Positions 15,984-25,355 of a stretch of DNA of 34,395 nucleotides are shown piece by piece. Numbering within the stretch: the stretch's first letter is position 1; the number at the start of each line of letters is the position of its first letter. Location of the stretch: assembly GCA_029260825.1 (NCBI GenBank), contig JAJDCM010000232.1, forward strand, positions 1 to 34,395, in the 5' to 3' direction. Below the pieces are notes generated by a model. It was given only the letters and a program-made list of their open reading frames with translations. It ran no database searches and was not told the origin of the DNA. The translations under genes and the position numbers were made by a program. This DNA is from Planctomycetota bacterium (GTDB lineage: Bacteria > Planctomycetota > JACOTG01 > JAJDCM01).

Positions 15984-18625
15984 GAAGCACCTCCCGGAGT
16001 CGTCACTCCACGTGTCACATCAGATTGTTTACGTCGGCGACGAATCACGGTGAAAAATCCGACAAAGAGTCCGGGGATCGGACAGAGAATTAAGACTCCG
16101 ATCCGGTAGAAATCCCGGATCTGGTCTTCGGACTTGTAGCGTTCGGAAAGAGCAAACTCGATGGCCTGGGACTTTTCGTCCTCGATGGCTGCTTCTTGAA
16201 CTTCCAACCGACGTTGCTCGACATCTTGAATACTCTTGATCCGAATCGCCTTGGAAGTTTCATCGAGTTCTTGATTGGATTGAACCTCTTTGACTCGAGC
16301 GTCCAGACGAGCCTTTGCTTCGGCAAGTTTGGTCGAAGCCTTGACCTCCGCCCCTTCCTTTTCATTCAGCCATTTGGACTTGAACTCTTCCTCTCGTTCT
16401 TTGATGCGAGTCAGAGTGCGGTGTTCCGGTCGGCGCTTTCGAAGGTCAATAAAGCTCGTGTCACCGGCAAGGTCATCCACGCAGTTCAAGAGGAAAGTAA
16501 CGTTGTCGAACTGGAACTGCTCGACGCCCTGACGGCGGATGTTGAAAAATTGACTTCCGATCATGTCCAGGTCGGCAATGAAGATGGCGTTGACGGAATT
16601 CTCCGAGCCCTCGGGCTTTCCGGTGACACGGCAAGCCAACGCTTTTTCCCGATTGTCGGGCCGGAAGGACCGCCGTGGATTCAGCTGTCGCCCCCCGAAG
16701 AAATCGGAAGCAAACGCTTCGCGAAGATTGTTGACACCGGAGACCTTGGAGCTTCGAAGCAGGGGAATAAATCTGACCCCCGGATCTCCCGCATCTTCAA
16801 CGTGCCCACTGAAGATACCAACGATCTCCTGGAGCCCTGAGGTGATGATCTCCTCCGGGTTAAAGGGCTGAATCGATCCAGACCCGGCACCGATGAAGAC
16901 GAGCTCAGGCTCGAAAGAAAGCTGGGGATGGGGATTGTAAGTATCCCAGACGATGTCCGTATAAGGCCACCGGATGTTGATGCTGGCCAGGAAGCCTCGG
17001 ACGTCTCCCTTGGGTTGGGGCGGAGCTTGTTGCTGCTGCATGAACGGGTTCTTGGGGCCGCCCTTAGGATCGGTGGGACCCATCCCCGGTGAAAATGCGG
17101 GAAATGGATCGTCGATCAGGAGGGCCGGGTTCCCCGCCTTGACGTAGGTCGCTAGCCGATCCACTTCGTCCTGCATCAGAGAAGAGGGCATCGCTACGAG
17201 CAACACGTCAAGATCATCCGGATAGTCGGTCTTGGGATCCACTCGCTCCACGTTGTATTGAAGCTTGAGTTCCCGAACGATTTCCCATTCCGGATCCTGG
17301 CGCATGGTCTGGAACTCAAAACCACCAAACAGCTTCACATCGGTGTCAAGCACTCCGATTTTTCGACGATTGGCGGTCGATACGACCCGGAGTGATCGGG
17401 TCAACTCGTATTCGACCGGAAGGCCGCGATCGACGAAGGGAATGACCACTTCTTCGAGGCCGGCGGTGAAGGCGACGCCAAGAAACATATCGAATTCTCG
17501 GACTTTACCGCTTTCCTGGCTTGCTCGAGTGACGGGCCGGATGCCGAAGTTCTTTTCCGCTTCTCGGGCCGTGTCCGAGTAGCGCTCTGCCTCAACAATG
17601 CGGACCCGCACGTTATCTCCGCCGAGGGCATCATACTCTCGAAGGAGACTGAGAAGGGTTCGCCGGGTTTGAACATATTCCCGCGGAACTTCCGCCGAAA
17701 TGAAGGCCTGGATCGAAACGGGTCGGGTGCTATCCACTTCCTTGATCAGAGCTCGCGTTTCATCCGAGAGGGAGTGAACGCTTTCACTGGTGGCGTCGAT
17801 TCGACTCCCGAAGTTCGCACCGATGCAGGTCAAAGCGACCGCGCACGCGACGACCGATCCGAACCGAAGAGCATAGTGAGCTCCGGATGAAACCGCGTTC
17901 TTCCAGTGCCTGCGGGAAAGGAGCGCCAGGTTGAGGTAGAGGGTCGCCCCGACAAGACCCGCGAACAGCATGATGGACGAAAGAGAGATGATCCCCCGCC
18001 CAAGCTCCTGGAACAACGATATCGGTAGATATCCGGTGACGATCCGAGCAATTTCCGGAAAGAGCGCGTCGAGAATTTTCTCGAAGAGAGTCACAAACGC
18101 GCAAAGAAGAGCCCCCAGGATGAATGCCACGGTAAGGTTTGCCGAAAGCTGGGAACCGACCATTCCAGCCCCGATCATCACGAGGCCGAGGAACCAAAGT
18201 CCAACGTAGTTGGAGACCAGGAGGCCCCAGTCCGGATCCCCGAGAAAGGCAAGGAAGCCCACCAAGGGAATCGTGAAACCGAGAGCGACGGTGTAGATCC
18301 CTGACGCGGAAAGGAACTTCCCGAGGACGATCTCCCAGTCGGTTGCCGGAAGAGTGAACAGGAGTTCATCGGTTCCCTGCCCTCGCTCTCCGGCCCAAAC
18401 GCTCATGGTGACCGCCGGCACGAAGAAGAGTAGAAGAAACGGGAACCAGGAGTTCAGCGTATCGAAGTTGGCCAGGTTTGCCTGGAAGAACTGATCTGGC
18501 CAGAACAGGGCAGCGGTACAAAGGAAAACGAAAAGGGTAATGAATACATACCCCGTTGGATTTCCGAACCAGCGTCTCAGGTCCCGCTTGAAGATAGCGC
18601 GGGAAACTGGACTGTAAATTTTCAT
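15980..18625 (-). CDS. ABC-2 permease fused to a GldG-like extracytoplasmic domain
   Basis: About 881 residues. The first about 250 form a multi-pass ABC-2 permease of the GldF type (FGNPTGYVFITLFVFLCTAALFWP, SVWAGERGQGTDELLFTLP). A TM then leads into a GldG-like domain (ABC_transp_aux): RPVSIQAFIS, LLREYDALGG, EELVIPFVDRG-like VVIPFVDRG, and IGVLDTD...FEFQTM. A long charged coiled coil (about 740-845) and a final TM followed by RRRRK complete it. GldF and GldG are separate in Bacteroidota; fused forms are common elsewhere. ATG 18625 has GGAG 9 nt upstream and is preferred to GTG 18640. It sits between the ATPase gene (26 bp before) and DUF4340 (4-bp overlap). The exported substrate is unknown. 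Confidence 0.88.
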   Translation of the reverse strand: MKIYSPVSRAIFKRDLRRWFGNPTGYVFITLFVFLCTAALFWPDQFFQANLANFDTLNSWFPFLLLFFVPAVTMSVWAGERGQGTDELLFTLPATDWEIVLGKFLSASGIYTVALGFTIPLVGFLAFLGDPDWGLLVSNYVGLWFLGLVMIGAGMVGSQLSANLTVAFILGALLCAFVTLFEKILDALFPEIARIVTGYLPISLFQELGRGIISLSSIMLFAGLVGATLYLNLALLSRRHWKNAVSSGAHYALRFGSVVACAVALTCIGANFGSRIDATSESVHSLSDETRALIKEVDSTRPVSIQAFISAEVPREYVQTRRTLLSLLREYDALGGDNVRVRIVEAERYSDTAREAEKNFGIRPVTRASQESGKVREFDMFLGVAFTAGLEEVVIPFVDRGLPVEYELTRSLRVVSTANRRKIGVLDTDVKLFGGFEFQTMRQDPEWEIVRELKLQYNVERVDPKTDYPDDLDVLLVAMPSSLMQDEVDRLATYVKAGNPALLIDDPFPAFSPGMGPTDPKGGPKNPFMQQQQAPPQPKGDVRGFLASINIRWPYTDIVWDTYNPHPQLSFEPELVFIGAGSGSIQPFNPEEIITSGLQEIVGIFSGHVEDAGDPGVRFIPLLRSSKVSGVNNLREAFASDFFGGRQLNPRRSFRPDNREKALACRVTGKPEGSENSVNAIFIADLDMIGSQFFNIRRQGVEQFQFDNVTFLLNCVDDLAGDTSFIDLRKRRPEHRTLTRIKEREEEFKSKWLNEKEGAEVKASTKLAEAKARLDARVKEVQSNQELDETSKAIRIKSIQDVEQRRLEVQEAAIEDEKSQAIEFALSERYKSEDQIRDFYRIGVLILCPIPGLFVGFFTVIRRRRKQSDVTRGVTTPGGAS

Positions 18626-18651
18626 ATCAGACCACTCCACTCAATATCGGA

Positions 18652-19389
18652 CTAGGACACCATTGCCCCGGTTAGCTTGTAGAATGCACGATCAATGTTT
18701 CCGTCCCCGCTGTCCCTCAGCTCCGCCGGGGTGCCGGTAAAGACAAGGCGTCCTTCGGAAATCATGACCACTCGATCGGCGACGGCTTCCACCTCTTGAA
18801 GAATGTGGGTGGAGAGCAGGATGGTCTTGGTTTCACCGATGCGGCGCAAGGTCTCCCGGACGTGCTTGATCTGGTTGGGATCAAGACCGGAGGTGGGCTC
18901 ATCCATGATGAGCACGTCCGGCTCATGAAGAAGGACCTGGGCCATGCCCACTCGCTGCCTGTACCCCTTGGATAGATTCGCGATGGTTCGATCGAAGACT
19001 TTCTCCAGGGCGCAGTCTTTTCTGACCGCCTGGAGCCGATCTTCGAGACTCGAGCCGCTGAGCCCTCTTGCCTCCCCAAAAAAGGTCAGGATTTCCCGGG
19101 GACTCATCTCCGGGTAAAGGGGCCCGTTCTCCGGAAGGTAGCCGATTTTCTCGGACGCCCCCAGGCGATTCTCGGTGACATCAATCCCGGCAATCCTCGC
19201 CGTTCCCTTGGAGGGCTGGTAAAAGCCGGTCAGGATGCGCATCGTGGTCGTCTTTCCCGCGCCATTTGGCCCGAGAAACGCCACGACTTCTCCCGAATTG
19301 ACCGTGAATGAAACGTCTCGAAGTGCTGGAAAATCTCCGAAGAACTTGGAGATGCCAACGGCCTCGATCATGGGTTGTTGAATGGACAT
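18652..19389 (-). CDS. ABC transporter ATP-binding protein, GldA-like
   Basis: A 245-residue nucleotide-binding subunit with Walker A GPNGAGKTT (about residues 40-48), Q-loop region GYLPENGPLYPEM, signature NLSKGYRQR, Walker B VLIMDEPTSGLD and the switch His in STHILQE. The Q-loop wording PENGPLY is characteristic of the GldA/ABC-2 export group. It should energise the permease-GldG fusion encoded next. ATG 19389 has AGGTGA about 7 nt upstream. It is the first gene of the three-gene operon. The system is probably an envelope exporter or organiser; gliding motility should not be inferred from the name alone. Confidence 0.93.
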   Translation of the reverse strand: MSIQQPMIEAVGISKFFGDFPALRDVSFTVNSGEVVAFLGPNGAGKTTTMRILTGFYQPSKGTARIAGIDVTENRLGASEKIGYLPENGPLYPEMSPREILTFFGEARGLSGSSLEDRLQAVRKDCALEKVFDRTIANLSKGYRQRVGMAQVLLHEPDVLIMDEPTSGLDPNQIKHVRETLRRIGETKTILLSTHILQEVEAVADRVVMISEGRLVFTGTPAELRDSGDGNIDRAFYKLTGAMVS

Positions 19390-19671
19390 GTCTTCTCACC
19401 TGCTCATCAAGCCTAAGCTATAGATTCCCAAGTACTAGTGAAACCCCACTCCTCCCGAAATGGAATGGACTGGTCTAGAACCCTACGAACAAAGTTTCAA
19501 GAAGCCTCAGAGTTTTTTTTGCCCCATTTGAACGCAAAACGAACTGCCCCTGGGGACAAGGAACGACCCCATAAAACCACTCAAGCCAAACCTGCTCCAA
19601 GTCCGATCAGGATAGAGACTTGAGCTTCTCATCCCCCACGAGAAGCACAACCCCAAGGTAGCAGGGAAGAC
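19390..19671. promoter_or_regulatory. Divergent intergenic region with a leader hairpin before the pseudokinase gene
   Basis: These 282 bp hold promoters for the Gld-type operon and the kinase/SUMF1 gene. The sequence is more AT-rich than the flanking genes and contains a T8 run near 19513. A perfect 7-bp inverted repeat GCTTCTC / GAGAAGC (19624-19646) lies 26 bp before the kinase start and probably falls in its leader. No strong -35/-10 pair was found on either strand. Confidence 0.4.
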
Positions 19672-21897
19672 ATGGCCGAAACGGCGCCTCACGACGACGC
19701 AAACGAGCGGAAATCCACAGTCCTTTCCGTAGGGTCGGTCTACGCCGACAATTATCGTGTCGAGGAGCTCCTCACACGATCTCCCGTGGGAGAGGTATAC
19801 CAGGTCTCGAGCCTCATGGGTTGGAAGCTTCAGCTCCATGTTCTACCCTCCCACCTTGGTCAGTCGAAGAGCACGGTCGATGAGTTCTTCCGAACCGTGA
19901 CCAAAGACCGCAAACTGATCCATCAAACCAAGACGGCCCTTCGAGATGCGGGGCAGGTAGCCGGGGGCCTTTTCATGGTTTATGACCCCATTCCAGGAGA
20001 GGTTCTGGATCGGGTCATCGAACAGGATGGTGGGGTCGGGACACAACGAGCGCTCCATTGGGCCTGTGATCTGACATCTCTCCTTGAGAAGGCCCATCAG
20101 ATTGGACTGGTTCATGGGGACATCCACTCAACCTCGATTTTCCTCGAGGCAAAAGGGGATGAGGAACGGGTGAAGATGGGCCCTTTTGGGGGTGCCCGTC
20201 GCCTGCTCCTGAAGGAGTTGGGCAGGGAGAATCCAGCGGTAAAGCATTTCTCAGTATGGGGTAAAGCAAGGTATTTTCAGGCCCCGGAAGTGCTCCAGGG
20301 CGGGCTTCCCAGCCGAGCCAGCGACGTGTTCAGCGCGGCGGCGCTCTTTTACTGGAGCTGTAGCGGCCAGCATCCCTATTCGGGGGAAACGCTCTCCGAC
20401 CTTCTCCGCAACAGCATGAAGGGAGAAGTTCGTCCTCTTCCATCCCTGGTTGAGGGGTGTCCTCCAGGTCTCTGGGAAATCATTCTGCAGTCTCTTTCTC
20501 CTTTTTCTGAGCATCGCCCCGAACACGCTGGAGCGTTTCGGGCCCAGATCCTGAAATGGGTGACTCATCCGGCGCCAGATCCGGAATCCCAGATTTCGAT
20601 TCGTCCCGGGGACCTTCCCAGCCAGGCCGATATCGCGTTTCAAAAGGCATCGACTCCACCGCCTGATGCGGCCGCGGAAGAAAAGCGACGCCCTCTCCTG
20701 CCGGTCCTGATGATTACACTTGCTCTCCTTGTCGCGCTTGGATTCTCCTGGCATCAACAGAAGAAACACCGGGAAGAATCCTATGACCCCATCCCCCGAG
20801 TCGTGGTCACCGTACCGCTACCTCGAAAAGCGGGGGCGCCGATGTCATTCCCGCCGTTTCGACTGGATCCCCCGCCGCTTGAAACCGTGATTTCTCGGTC
20901 TCCAGCTAATAATGGCCAGGGTCAGAGCGTCCGTGAAACTCCACCGGTGTCTGGGGGGCCTCCTCCCCGGCAAGCCGACTCGGTTCTTACCAACTCAGAC
21001 GGCTCTGAGCCGGACTCCCTGCAACAGAATCCCATCGTTTCCGGTCATTCGGGACAATACGGGATCATCCCCGCCGGCATGGAAGCCATCCCGGGTGTCA
21101 CCGCTCTCGATCCTCAGGGATCCGGGCTAGCCACCCCGATTCGCGAACCTCGCACGGGAATCGAACTCGTGCTGATCAGCCCCCCACCCGAGGCGGGCTT
21201 CTTGATGGGGGCCGCCGACAGCGACGTCATGGCTGGAACCGATGAGAAGCCCCAGCACCGGGTGACCATCGATCGTCCCTACTACCTGGGAAGGACAGAA
21301 GTGAGCTGGAGGCAGTGGCAGCTTCTTTCGGGGGAGGAGGACATTCCTGCCCGGTTTCCAGCGACCAGCCAGCGGGACGCGATTGATCTCTCTCACCCGG
21401 TAGTCGGTGTGAGCTGGGAGGAAGCGCGTCTTTTCTGCCGCGGAATCGGGATGCGACTTCCCACCGAGACGGAATGGGAATGGGCCTGCCGGGCCTCGGT
21501 TTCCCCGAATTCACTCTTCCTTTGGGGGCAGGACGCAGGCGATCACGATGACTTTGCCAACGTTCGCGGGGACGCAGGAGATGGGTTCATTCTGACCGCT
21601 CCGGTCATGTCCATGACTCCGACGACAAATAGTGGCTTATATCATATGTCGGCAAATGTAGCGGAGTGGTGCCTCGACGTCTTCTCTTCCAACAGCTATC
21701 AGGCGAGGGAGAAAGCCGGGCCCAATCCTCTTTCCCTTGGCAGTCCCAACCGCCTCCATGTGGTTCGTGGTGGTTCTCACAAGCGTGATATCTCCGCCGC
21801 TCGCGTCACGAGTCGACGAGGAGCAAACGAAAGAAATGACGACATCGGACTTCGGGTCTGCCTCGATCCCTATGACCGATTCGCGGGTAAGAATTGA
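19672..21897 (+). CDS. Pseudokinase - transmembrane - SUMF1/FGE-like fusion protein
   Basis: A 741-residue protein with AGGGA before ATG 19672. Residues about 28-300 have a Ser/Thr kinase fold: HGDIH (148-152) for HRDLK, YFQAPEVL for the APE motif, and SDVFSAAALFYWSCSGQHPY. Its catalytic residues are gone: the VAIK Lys is H56, the metal-binding Asn is S155, and DFG reads PFG (171-173). A TM at about 341-360 leads to a Pro-rich linker and then a SUMF1 (formylglycine-generating-enzyme-like) domain at about 495-733: FLMGAADSD, LPTETEWEWACRA, NVAEWCLDV, VVRGGSHKRD, GLRVCLD. The region after RGGS lacks the catalytic Cys pair of true FGE. It is probably a sensor or scaffold with a cytoplasmic pseudokinase and a periplasmic ligand-binding domain. 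Confidence 0.87.
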   Translation: MAETAPHDDANERKSTVLSVGSVYADNYRVEELLTRSPVGEVYQVSSLMGWKLQLHVLPSHLGQSKSTVDEFFRTVTKDRKLIHQTKTALRDAGQVAGGLFMVYDPIPGEVLDRVIEQDGGVGTQRALHWACDLTSLLEKAHQIGLVHGDIHSTSIFLEAKGDEERVKMGPFGGARRLLLKELGRENPAVKHFSVWGKARYFQAPEVLQGGLPSRASDVFSAAALFYWSCSGQHPYSGETLSDLLRNSMKGEVRPLPSLVEGCPPGLWEIILQSLSPFSEHRPEHAGAFRAQILKWVTHPAPDPESQISIRPGDLPSQADIAFQKASTPPPDAAAEEKRRPLLPVLMITLALLVALGFSWHQQKKHREESYDPIPRVVVTVPLPRKAGAPMSFPPFRLDPPPLETVISRSPANNGQGQSVRETPPVSGGPPPRQADSVLTNSDGSEPDSLQQNPIVSGHSGQYGIIPAGMEAIPGVTALDPQGSGLATPIREPRTGIELVLISPPPEAGFLMGAADSDVMAGTDEKPQHRVTIDRPYYLGRTEVSWRQWQLLSGEEDIPARFPATSQRDAIDLSHPVVGVSWEEARLFCRGIGMRLPTETEWEWACRASVSPNSLFLWGQDAGDHDDFANVRGDAGDGFILTAPVMSMTPTTNSGLYHMSANVAEWCLDVFSSNSYQAREKAGPNPLSLGSPNRLHVVRGGSHKRDISAARVTSRRGANERNDDIGLRVCLDPYDRFAGKN

Positions 21898-21927
21898 ACT
21901 CATGTGCAGAACTTTTGACTCACACCA

Positions 21928-22920
21928 CTAGATCAGGAACGAACTCCGGATATGCTCCAGAGCCCTTCTCACATACACCTTCACCATCTTCTTTCTCCAG
22001 GCATACTCAAAGTCGGTATTGTCGAGAGGTTTTGAGGGCTTGTATGCAAGGAGAGCCGCTTCGGCGAGGACGTCGTCGCTCATCTTTTTCCCGATGAGTG
22101 CCTTTTCGGATGCGTTTGCCCGGGTTGGAGCCGGCGAAACCGCGTTGATCACGATGTCCGCATTCTTGACGACCTCCCCATCGAGTTCGATCCTCGCCGC
22201 GACCCCAAGCACCGGAAAATCAAAGGCATCTCGTCGCCTGAGTTTCAGGTACACGGAACGGGATTTTCCCTGGTCGGGAATCTCGATGTCGGTCAGGAGC
22301 TCGTCAGGCTTTTTCGCCAGATAATCAATCCCATCATTCTGGAAGAAATCCTGGGCATCGACTTCTCGAGTTCCTCGGGGAGAGATGAGGCGGAGCTTGG
22401 CTCCAAGAGCCATCATCACCGGAGCGGTATCCGAAGAATTGACGGCCCAGCAGACTTTGCTACCGGGAGCAACCCAGCATGTATCCCCATCGCATTTCAG
22501 ACAGAAATTGATCGCTCGTCGCCATTCGTAATTCTGATTGTAGTAATTGCAGCGGGTGTCCAGACAGAGGTTCCCCCCGATGGTCCCCATGTTCCGCAAG
22601 ACCGGAGTCGAGATGGATCGAACCGCGGCAACAAGCGCCGGAAGTCGATTGCCGATGTCTGCATCCCTCTCGAGGGCCCGAAGGATCTCTCCCGGACCGA
22701 TGCGCAGCGAACCATCGCTTTGCCACGAGACTCCCCGAAGCTCGTCAACATCTTGCAGCGAAACCAGAGTCTTTGGCGTCTGGTGGCGACGTTTCATGTT
22801 GGGGAAGAGATCCGTCCCCCCCGCCACGATCGAGGCCGAAGGCCCCTCGCCAGCGAGGATCTCCACCACTTCCCGAGCGCTATTCGGAGCGTGGTACGCG
22901 AACGCGGGTAGCCTCATCAT
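21928..22920 (-). CDS. 4-hydroxybenzoyl-CoA reductase-type FAD subunit with [4Fe-4S] insertion
   Basis: A 330-residue FAD-binding subunit of the xanthine dehydrogenase family. FAD motifs are IVAGGTDLFPNMK (about 31-43) and TIGGNLCLDTRC (113-124). After these comes an insertion with cysteines C124, C140, C148 and C157. Their spacing (16, 8, 9) equals, as I recall, that of the extra [4Fe-4S] cluster ligands in Thauera aromatica HcrB. Ordinary CO or xanthine dehydrogenase FAD subunits lack it. In HBCR the cluster relays low-potential electrons towards the molybdenum site for ring dehydroxylation. The gene is last of the operon and overlaps the molybdopterin subunit by 4 bp. The exact substrate (4-hydroxybenzoyl-CoA or a relative) is inferred. 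Confidence 0.9.
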   Translation of the reverse strand: MMRLPAFAYHAPNSAREVVEILAGEGPSASIVAGGTDLFPNMKRRHQTPKTLVSLQDVDELRGVSWQSDGSLRIGPGEILRALERDADIGNRLPALVAAVRSISTPVLRNMGTIGGNLCLDTRCNYYNQNYEWRRAINFCLKCDGDTCWVAPGSKVCWAVNSSDTAPVMMALGAKLRLISPRGTREVDAQDFFQNDGIDYLAKKPDELLTDIEIPDQGKSRSVYLKLRRRDAFDFPVLGVAARIELDGEVVKNADIVINAVSPAPTRANASEKALIGKKMSDDVLAEAALLAYKPSKPLDNTDFEYAWRKKMVKVYVRRALEHIRSSFLI

Positions 22921-25355
22921 GGTTTCACCGCCTCTTTCTTCTTCTTCCGGTCAAAGGGCTTGTCGGACCGCCCGTCGCCGCCTTCTTCCTGGGTCTTGAC
23001 CCGCATTCTGTCCTGTTCGGTGATCTTGAGATCCGGGAATCGTGTTGGCCCGTGCCGAAGATCTTTGTTCGAAAGTGCTTTCAGGACCTTGGCCGGAGTG
23101 ATGGGAACTTCATCAACCCGCACTCCCAGCGCATCATAGACAGCATTTGCGACTGCCGGCATGATCGGGAGAAGCGGGCCCTGCCCCACTTCCTTGGCAC
23201 CGAAGGGTCCGTTCTCATCCGGCTCTTCGATGAGATAGGTCACCACCTCTGGCATTTCCTTGGTGGTCGGACTCTTGTAATCGAGAAGGCTCGGGATCTT
23301 GTGGACGCCAAACCGATTTCCTCGATACGTCATCTCCTCCATGAGTGCTTCTCCAAGCCCCATGTAGACGCTGCCCTCGACCTGTCCGATGACCAGGGTT
23401 TCGTTGATCGATTGGCCGATGTCATGACCGATCCAGACCTTGTCAACGGTGATCATGCCCGTCTCTTCGTCGACTGACACTTCTACCACCGCGGCGCTGT
23501 AGGAGTAGGCAGGAGAAGGTCCCACTCCATGCCCACGAAAACGGCCCGGGCTTGGAGGAGGCGTATAGGACCCGACCGTTCCGATGGTGCCAAACTTGGA
23601 TTCAGCCAGAACCACCCCCTCTGCAAAAGTGACTCCGGTCTCTGTATTTTCGACATCGAAGATTCGATTTTCGGCAAAGCCCAGACGAGATCCAGGAACT
23701 TCGAGCTTTTCGCCGACTGCCTTGGCCAGGAGTTCGCGTGCCCGTTCCGCGGCTTGAATGGCTGCGTTCCCCATCATCAAGGTGACCCGGCTCGAATAGG
23801 AACCGAGATCAACGGGAGTGAGGTCTGTGTCCCCGGCCACGATCCGGATGTCGTACAGGTCAACCCCCAGGACTTCCGCAACACAGGTGGCAAGCACCGT
23901 ATCACTCCCCTGTCCGATGTCGGTTTCACCGCAGAAAACGGCAACTCCACCACCCCGATCGCATTTCAGCTGAACCCCGGAATGAGGGAGGTTGTTCCAG
24001 TAGATGGGGAGCCCGGCTCCACAGATGTAGGAAGAACAGGCGATACCAACCCCGGACCCTCGCGGAAGTTTTCCGTGACGATTGTTGAAATCACTGCCTT
24101 CGACAACTTTCTCGATACACCTGGAAAGCCCCATGGATCCGATTCGGAGCCAGTTCGCGGTGATCGAGTCCTTGGGCTGCATCATCGAAAGACGAAGAGT
24201 CGCCGGATTCAAGCCATATTTCGCCGCAACCTTATCGAGCTGGACCTCCATCCCGAACCGAGGCTGAGGGGTTCCGTGGCCACGCTTGGGTCCGCAAGGT
24301 GCCTTGTTTGTAAAAGCCCGGACCCCATCGAAGCGGTAGGTTGGAACCTTGTAGGTCACCGTTTGAAGAGCCCCGGTATAGTAGGTACTCGCAACTCCGT
24401 AGGATCCGTAGGATCCACCATCGAGTAACGTCTCGAAGTGAAGGCCTTGAATGGTTCCGTCTTTCTTGACCCCCATCTTCGAGCGCATCAACACCGGATG
24501 TCGTCCTCGATGGCAGTAAAAGACCTCTTCTCGGGTGAGGGTGACCTTGACCGGTCGGTTGGTCATCTTGGCCAGTTTGGCCACGACGATCTCATGGTTG
24601 AACGGATCACTCTTCCCGCCAAACCCGCCTCCGTTTGGACACGCAACGATGCGAACCCGAGATGGAGGCATTTCGAGAACCTTGGCGGCCGCACGGTGAA
24701 GGTAGTGAGGCGTCTGGGTCGACGACCAGATCGTGATCCGGGAGTCAGGATCCATCCAGGCGAGGGAAGAATGCTGTTCCATCGCAAGATGGGTATTTCC
24801 TTCATAGAAGAAGATGTCTTCAAAGACCTCGTCCGAATCGGCAAGGCTTTTTTCGACGTCTCCAAACTCCATCGAAACCCGTTTGTGGACGTTTCCATCA
24901 TCCCCGTAATCGTGAATCGGAGGAACCTCGTTCTTCAGGGCTTCTTCCGGTTCAAAAACCGGATCCAACGGCTCATACTCGACTTTGATGGCGTTGATTG
25001 CATCAAACGCAATGTCTTCATCGATCGCGGCAACGGCGGCAACCGGATCACCCACGAACCGGACCTTGTCCAGACAAAGGGCGTGCTCATCCTGAGAAAC
25101 CGGGAGGATCCCAAAGGAGATGGGAAGGCTTTTTCCGGTCAAAACCGCTTTTACCCCGGGGATCTTTTCGGCTGCGCTCGTATCGATCGAGACGATCCGG
25201 GCATGGGCCACGTGAGAACGGTGGATCTTGCAAAAAAGCATGCGGGGAAGTTCAAGATCGTCGGCAAACTTTGTCACACCGGTGCACTTGGAGAGTCCAT
25301 CCACCTTGCGGGGGGACTTTCCGATGAGGTTGTAGTTTGGCTTCTTCTGGCTCAC
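22917..25355 (-). CDS. 4-hydroxybenzoyl-CoA reductase-type molybdopterin subunit
   Basis: An 812-residue catalytic subunit of the xanthine oxidase family. Typical features are GKSPRKVDGLSKCTG at the start, the molybdopterin-contact region NGGGFGGKSDPF, GETDIGQGSDTV, and GAKEVGQGP containing the presumed active-site Glu (E722). It would reductively remove the 4-hydroxyl of 4-hydroxybenzoyl-CoA to give benzoyl-CoA. The HBCR assignment rests mainly on the partner FAD subunit with its [4Fe-4S] insertion and the nearby box operon. The last about 50 residues form a strongly charged tail (DRKKKKEAVKP at the end) that I would not expect in the family. It overlaps both neighbours by 4 bp (ATGA), so translation is coupled. 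Confidence 0.88.
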   Translation of the reverse strand: MSQKKPNYNLIGKSPRKVDGLSKCTGVTKFADDLELPRMLFCKIHRSHVAHARIVSIDTSAAEKIPGVKAVLTGKSLPISFGILPVSQDEHALCLDKVRFVGDPVAAVAAIDEDIAFDAINAIKVEYEPLDPVFEPEEALKNEVPPIHDYGDDGNVHKRVSMEFGDVEKSLADSDEVFEDIFFYEGNTHLAMEQHSSLAWMDPDSRITIWSSTQTPHYLHRAAAKVLEMPPSRVRIVACPNGGGFGGKSDPFNHEIVVAKLAKMTNRPVKVTLTREEVFYCHRGRHPVLMRSKMGVKKDGTIQGLHFETLLDGGSYGSYGVASTYYTGALQTVTYKVPTYRFDGVRAFTNKAPCGPKRGHGTPQPRFGMEVQLDKVAAKYGLNPATLRLSMMQPKDSITANWLRIGSMGLSRCIEKVVEGSDFNNRHGKLPRGSGVGIACSSYICGAGLPIYWNNLPHSGVQLKCDRGGGVAVFCGETDIGQGSDTVLATCVAEVLGVDLYDIRIVAGDTDLTPVDLGSYSSRVTLMMGNAAIQAAERARELLAKAVGEKLEVPGSRLGFAENRIFDVENTETGVTFAEGVVLAESKFGTIGTVGSYTPPPSPGRFRGHGVGPSPAYSYSAAVVEVSVDEETGMITVDKVWIGHDIGQSINETLVIGQVEGSVYMGLGEALMEEMTYRGNRFGVHKIPSLLDYKSPTTKEMPEVVTYLIEEPDENGPFGAKEVGQGPLLPIMPAVANAVYDALGVRVDEVPITPAKVLKALSNKDLRHGPTRFPDLKITEQDRMRVKTQEEGGDGRSDKPFDRKKKKEAVKP

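Noticed and set aside
14292..19389. Gliding motility system
   Set aside because: GldA/F/G-like and DUF4340 proteins occur widely in non-gliding bacteria; no other gld or spr genes are present here.
8783..21897. Pairing the sulfatase-like protein with the SUMF1-domain protein as enzyme and formylglycine-generating activator
   Set aside because: The sulfatase-like protein has Thr at the position that would be modified, and the SUMF1 domain lacks the catalytic cysteines, so neither partner fits the maturation model.
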